Below are positions 61,144-63,166 of a stretch of 63,166 nucleotides of DNA, one piece after another. The stretch comes from a virus: the IMG/VR virus record IMGVR_UViG_3300037191_001756, positions 1 to 63,166 of that record, one strand, 5' to 3'. Under the pieces are notes generated by a model that saw nothing but the letters and a program-made list of their open reading frames with translations, was not told the origin of the DNA and ran no database searches. A program made the position numbers and the translations under genes. How positions within the stretch are numbered: position 1 is the stretch's first letter; every line of letters starts with the position of its first letter.

Positions 61144-61731
61144 TTATTTTTTTCTTTTAATATTTGAAACTTTTCTAGGGTCAGCAAACATCCCTACTTT
61201 AACTTCTCCTCTGTTTTTAGATATAGATAAATCTTCTGATTGAATCTTAGCTTCTAAATCTTTTAATGTCGCTAAAGTTTTAGGTACTTCATTTACAGAC
61301 CTTAAGATATCAGCAGCTTTGTGTATAGGCTTTCCTCTATCATCTCTTTCATTTACATCTACATTATCAAAGAAATCTTTAACTCCTTCTACTGCCTTTC
61401 TTGACTTCAAATATAAGGAATAAACTGGAGAATGTTTAGTTTGTAGGGAATAAATAAAATCTATTCCTTCTAAAACTAATTTATCAGGAGTATAATTTTC
61501 TCCATTAAAAACTTTCTCCACTACTTTCTCTTCTTTTACATCACTATTGTATCCTGCAAAAGGATTTGATTTCTTTAAAGAAGACATAAACTCAATGTAA
61601 GCAAACTCTTGTAGAGCAACTACTTTCTTCGCAGAAGTATCTCTGGCTAGTATTTCTTTGAAAGGAGATATCATGTAAGCTTCTGCTACAGGTACCACAG
61701 TCGTATTTGTAATTGTAAATAAATATGCCAT
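61144..61731 (-). CDS. Hypothetical conserved phage protein, 195 aa
   Basis: The protein starts MAYLFTITNTTVVPVAEAYM, followed by SPFKEILARDTSAKKVVALQ and a helical, charged C-terminal part (KPIHKAADILRSVNEVPKTL) with a basic end (KVSNIKRKK). Proteins with the same start occur just upstream of terminase genes in crAss-like phages, but their role is unknown to me. No membrane helix, Cys cluster or catalytic motif is visible. The start is marked by a 27-base leader repeat shared with the next upstream gene. Confidence 0.7.
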   Translation of the reverse strand: MAYLFTITNTTVVPVAEAYMISPFKEILARDTSAKKVVALQEFAYIEFMSSLKKSNPFAGYNSDVKEEKVVEKVFNGENYTPDKLVLEGIDFIYSLQTKHSPVYSLYLKSRKAVEGVKDFFDNVDVNERDDRGKPIHKAADILRSVNEVPKTLATLKDLEAKIQSEDLSISKNRGEVKVGMFADPRKVSNIKRKK

Positions 61732-61753
61732 ATTATTTTCTTATTTTTTTAAG
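61727..61753 (-). repeat. Leader repeat, copy A
   Basis: GCCATATTATTTTCTTATTTTTTTAAG differs at two bases from 62054-62080. On the - strand it reads as an A-rich leader ending AAAATAATATGGC, the ATG of the 195-aa gene. Confidence 0.8.
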
Positions 61754-61770
61754 TCTTCAAACATTTTCTT

Positions 61771-62058
61771 TTATGTCTGAGTCCATAAATTATTATTTTT
61801 AATGAACTCTATATTATCTAAATCTTCCTTACTTATTTTGTATCTTTCTTGTAATTCTTCTTTGTTAAAGAGTGTAGAAGTTACGTCTTCAACTACTAAC
61901 CCTACTTTCTTTTTAGGTTTAGTATCATAATACTCTTCTAAATCTTTAATCATTTTTTCAGAAGTATATGGGTTTATAGCCATAGCTTTTTCCATATCAT
62001 TTTGTGCTTTTAACAAAGCATCAAACTCTTCTTTGTTACTTGGAAATAATCCTGCCAT
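61771..62058 (-). CDS. Hypothetical small acidic protein, 95 aa
   Basis: The chain is charged and helical (MAGLFPSNKEEFDALLKAQN, with LFNKEELQERYKISKEDLDN later). No family was recognised. It has no Cys pair or membrane segment. Its ATG lies within the second copy of the leader repeat and its product begins MA, like that of the 195-aa gene, so the two may share an initiation signal. It precedes that gene by a 39-base gap of A/T-rich sequence. Confidence 0.7.
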   Translation of the reverse strand: MAGLFPSNKEEFDALLKAQNDMEKAMAINPYTSEKMIKDLEEYYDTKPKKKVGLVVEDVTSTLFNKEELQERYKISKEDLDNIEFIKNNNLWTQT

Positions 62059-62080
62059 ATTATTTTCTTATTTCTTTTAG
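62054..62080 (-). repeat. Leader repeat, copy B
   Basis: GCCATATTATTTTCTTATTTCTTTTAG, two mismatches from copy A at 61727. It includes the ATG of the 95-aa gene and runs across the end of the 83-aa gene upstream. Confidence 0.8.
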
Positions 62081-62311
62081 TTTCCAATCATTAATCTTTT
62101 CACTTTTCTCAAACTTACATATTAAAGTCTTATAAGTTCTCAAATGAAGATGCTCATATTCAAGTGCTATTGCATTTGAAGAAGATACACTATCTTCTAT
62201 ATTTAAAGGGTAGTAAAAAACATTTAGTCCATTACAAACAGAAATTTTCCCTTTGTTAAGTCTAATAGCAATTTCTATAATTTCCTGTATGTGTTTTAAT
62301 TCTATATCCAT
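62060..62311 (-). CDS. Hypothetical protein, 83 aa
   Basis: No family was recognised. The N-terminus is helical (MDIELKHIQEIIEIAIRLNK) and the remainder beta-rich (NGLNVFYYPLNIEDSVSSSN...HLRTYKTLICKFEK). The C-terminus is basic. It is separated from the DUF1573-like gene by three bases, and its stop lies inside the leader repeat of the downstream gene. Nothing allows a functional guess. Confidence 0.75.
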   Translation of the reverse strand: MDIELKHIQEIIEIAIRLNKGKISVCNGLNVFYYPLNIEDSVSSSNAIALEYEHLHLRTYKTLICKFEKSEKINDWKLKEIRK

Positions 62312-62314
62312 TAG

Positions 62315-62611
62315 TTAGTTTCTTTTAACATTGTAATTTATTTTATACTCTTCTACTGACTTATCACTAAAAGTTACAGTTAAAGATTTATTAGATTTGT
62401 AAGTGTTGCCTGAAATATGTTTAGGGTAAGAACTTACTTTAATGTATAAACTAATAGTTTTTGTAACAGGATTTATCTCATGAGTCATACACCCACAAGA
62501 AACAGAAATATTTTCAATTTCCAAATCAGTTTGTGTCATTAAAGATAACTTGTAAGTTGACTTAGATTTTACAGTCTTGTTATTATTTAGTAATATGTAT
62601 ATAAGCTTCAT
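62315..62611 (-). CDS. DUF1573-like protein, 98 aa
   Basis: The middle reads LEIENISVSCGCMTHEINPV, with the SCGC pattern found in DUF1573-type domains: small Ig-like folds, often secreted or attached to envelope components. The C-terminal TYKSNKSLTVTFSDKSVEEY fits a beta-sandwich. The start at 62611 gives a 29-base overlap with the upstream gene; ATG 62539 (MTQTDLEIENIS) would remove it and may be the true start. No signal peptide is visible in either form. The family call rests mainly on the CGC phrase. Confidence 0.55.
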   Translation of the reverse strand: MKLIYILLNNNKTVKSKSTYKLSLMTQTDLEIENISVSCGCMTHEINPVTKTISLYIKVSSYPKHISGNTYKSNKSLTVTFSDKSVEEYKINYNVKRN

Positions 62612-63165
62612 CGTTATCTGTTTTAAATGTTTTTCCTATGTTTTTAAAAATAGTAGAACTTATATCTACTTCAGTTTTACTTGAGTCTGTTCCTATATTA
62701 TACTTACTTTTTTCTAAGCTTATTTCAAATCCTGTGGGAATAATTGATTCAGGTTCAAGTTTAGTCAATAAGTCTCTATCTATATCTCCTCCAGGTTTAG
62801 TGTTTTCATTTCTAAAAAATAAATCTTTTGTTAGTCTTTCTTCGTAAATTTTTTTAATCTCTTCTAGTACATTTTCAGAGGTTACTTCAGGAGGACGTGG
62901 AACTTCTTTTCCAAACATTAAAGCTGTATCTACTTTACTGTAGTTTACTTTTATATCTCCATTTAAATTAATCCAAAAACAATCACAAGGTTTTCCTCCA
63001 TAATTCTGTTGAGGAACTTGACATCCACAATTTTTACAAGAAGCATTATTAAAACACTCCTCGTTAATTAAAGATTCATTTAGAAATTCTATGGATTCTT
63101 TAATCTTAATTCTTAATACCCACTTAAAATGTTTACTATAATAAGCCCAATATCTATACTTACCT
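62583..63165 (-). CDS. Cysteine-rich protein with zinc-ribbon-like start, 5' end outside the window
   Basis: An ATG at 62918 gives only 111 residues, but the frame is open for another 82 codons to the window edge, so the gene probably begins outside. The extra part holds CFNNASCKNCGCQVPQQNYG followed by KPCDCFWINLNGDI, six or more cysteines in CxxC/CxC spacing that suggest one or two zinc sites. It runs directly into MFGKEVPRPPEVT. No named family was recognised. The C-terminal part is charged and beta-like (YNIGTDSSKTEVDISSTIFK). The Cys-rich block argues that the upstream region is coding. Confidence 0.7.
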   Translation of the reverse strand, partial: GKYRYWAYYSKHFKWVLRIKIKESIEFLNESLINEECFNNASCKNCGCQVPQQNYGGKPCDCFWINLNGDIKVNYSKVDTALMFGKEVPRPPEVTSENVLEEIKKIYEERLTKDLFFRNENTKPGGDIDRDLLTKLEPESIIPTGFEISLEKSKYNIGTDSSKTEVDISSTIFKNIGKTFKTDNDEAYIHITK

Positions 63166-63166
63166 A

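Noticed and set aside
1-63166. Alternative genetic code (TAG or TGA read as an amino acid)
   Set aside because: TAA, TAG (at 1779, 6457 and 6788) and TGA (at 1609 and 2423) all terminate plausible genes, and long genes are open under the standard code.
1-63166. tRNA genes, CRISPR arrays, insertion sequences and integrase
   Set aside because: No cloverleaf-like GC-richer segment, no regularly spaced repeats, no transposase or integrase motifs were seen; the repeats found are leaders or linkers.

Overview
The window is part of the genome of a large crAss-like bacteriophage (order Crassvirales). It is very AT-rich and densely packed, with no stretch above 300 bases lacking a gene. The terminase, portal, major capsid protein, muzzle-type tail protein and a giant virion RNA polymerase protein with a DFDVD catalytic motif appear in the usual Crassvirales order. 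The likely host is a member of Bacteroidota. The supports are the phage group, A-rich leaders without clear Shine-Dalgarno sites, and one TAnnTTTG promoter-like box. TAA, TAG and TGA all serve as stops, so nothing suggests the codon reassignment found in some relatives. Family calls come from recognising motifs by eye; no database search was run.

Layout: bases 1-7330 (+ strand) hold a compact cluster of small, probably early genes. They include the end of a ThyX thymidylate synthase, a TM2-domain membrane protein, a dNMP kinase, a possible helix-turn-helix protein, a predicted secreted protein, membrane-anchored proteins and many unknowns. A hairpin terminator at about 7353-7390 closes it. 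Everything from 63166 back to 7400 is on the - strand and converges on that terminator.

Reading the - strand 5' to 3': small genes and nucleases (GIY-YIG type, DEDD exonuclease); a Tad2/DUF2829 protein beside a small helical protein (both candidate counter-defence factors); TerL; portal; probable scaffold; major capsid protein (MCP); connector, ring and capsid-associated proteins; a mosaic 1203-aa fibre; a cluster with a holin-like protein, a cupin and a two-helix membrane protein; a PD-(D/E)XK nuclease; ring and IHF-like proteins; the 1360-aa muzzle protein; and four large probable cargo proteins of 592, 767, 5981 and 1552 aa.

The most unusual gene is the 5981-aa protein. The two core RNA-polymerase regions appear to be about 1200 residues apart. 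The interval carries a phage macro-like domain, an ADP-ribosyltransferase-like domain and an SF1 (RecD/Dda-like) helicase. A zincin HExxH domain and a possible PUA/ASCH-like domain follow at the C-terminus. Near-identical 24-bp direct repeats flank the macro-like plus ADP-ribosyltransferase block. If the protein is packaged and injected like other Crassvirales RNA polymerases, it would deliver transcription, helicase and possibly host-modifying functions in one chain.
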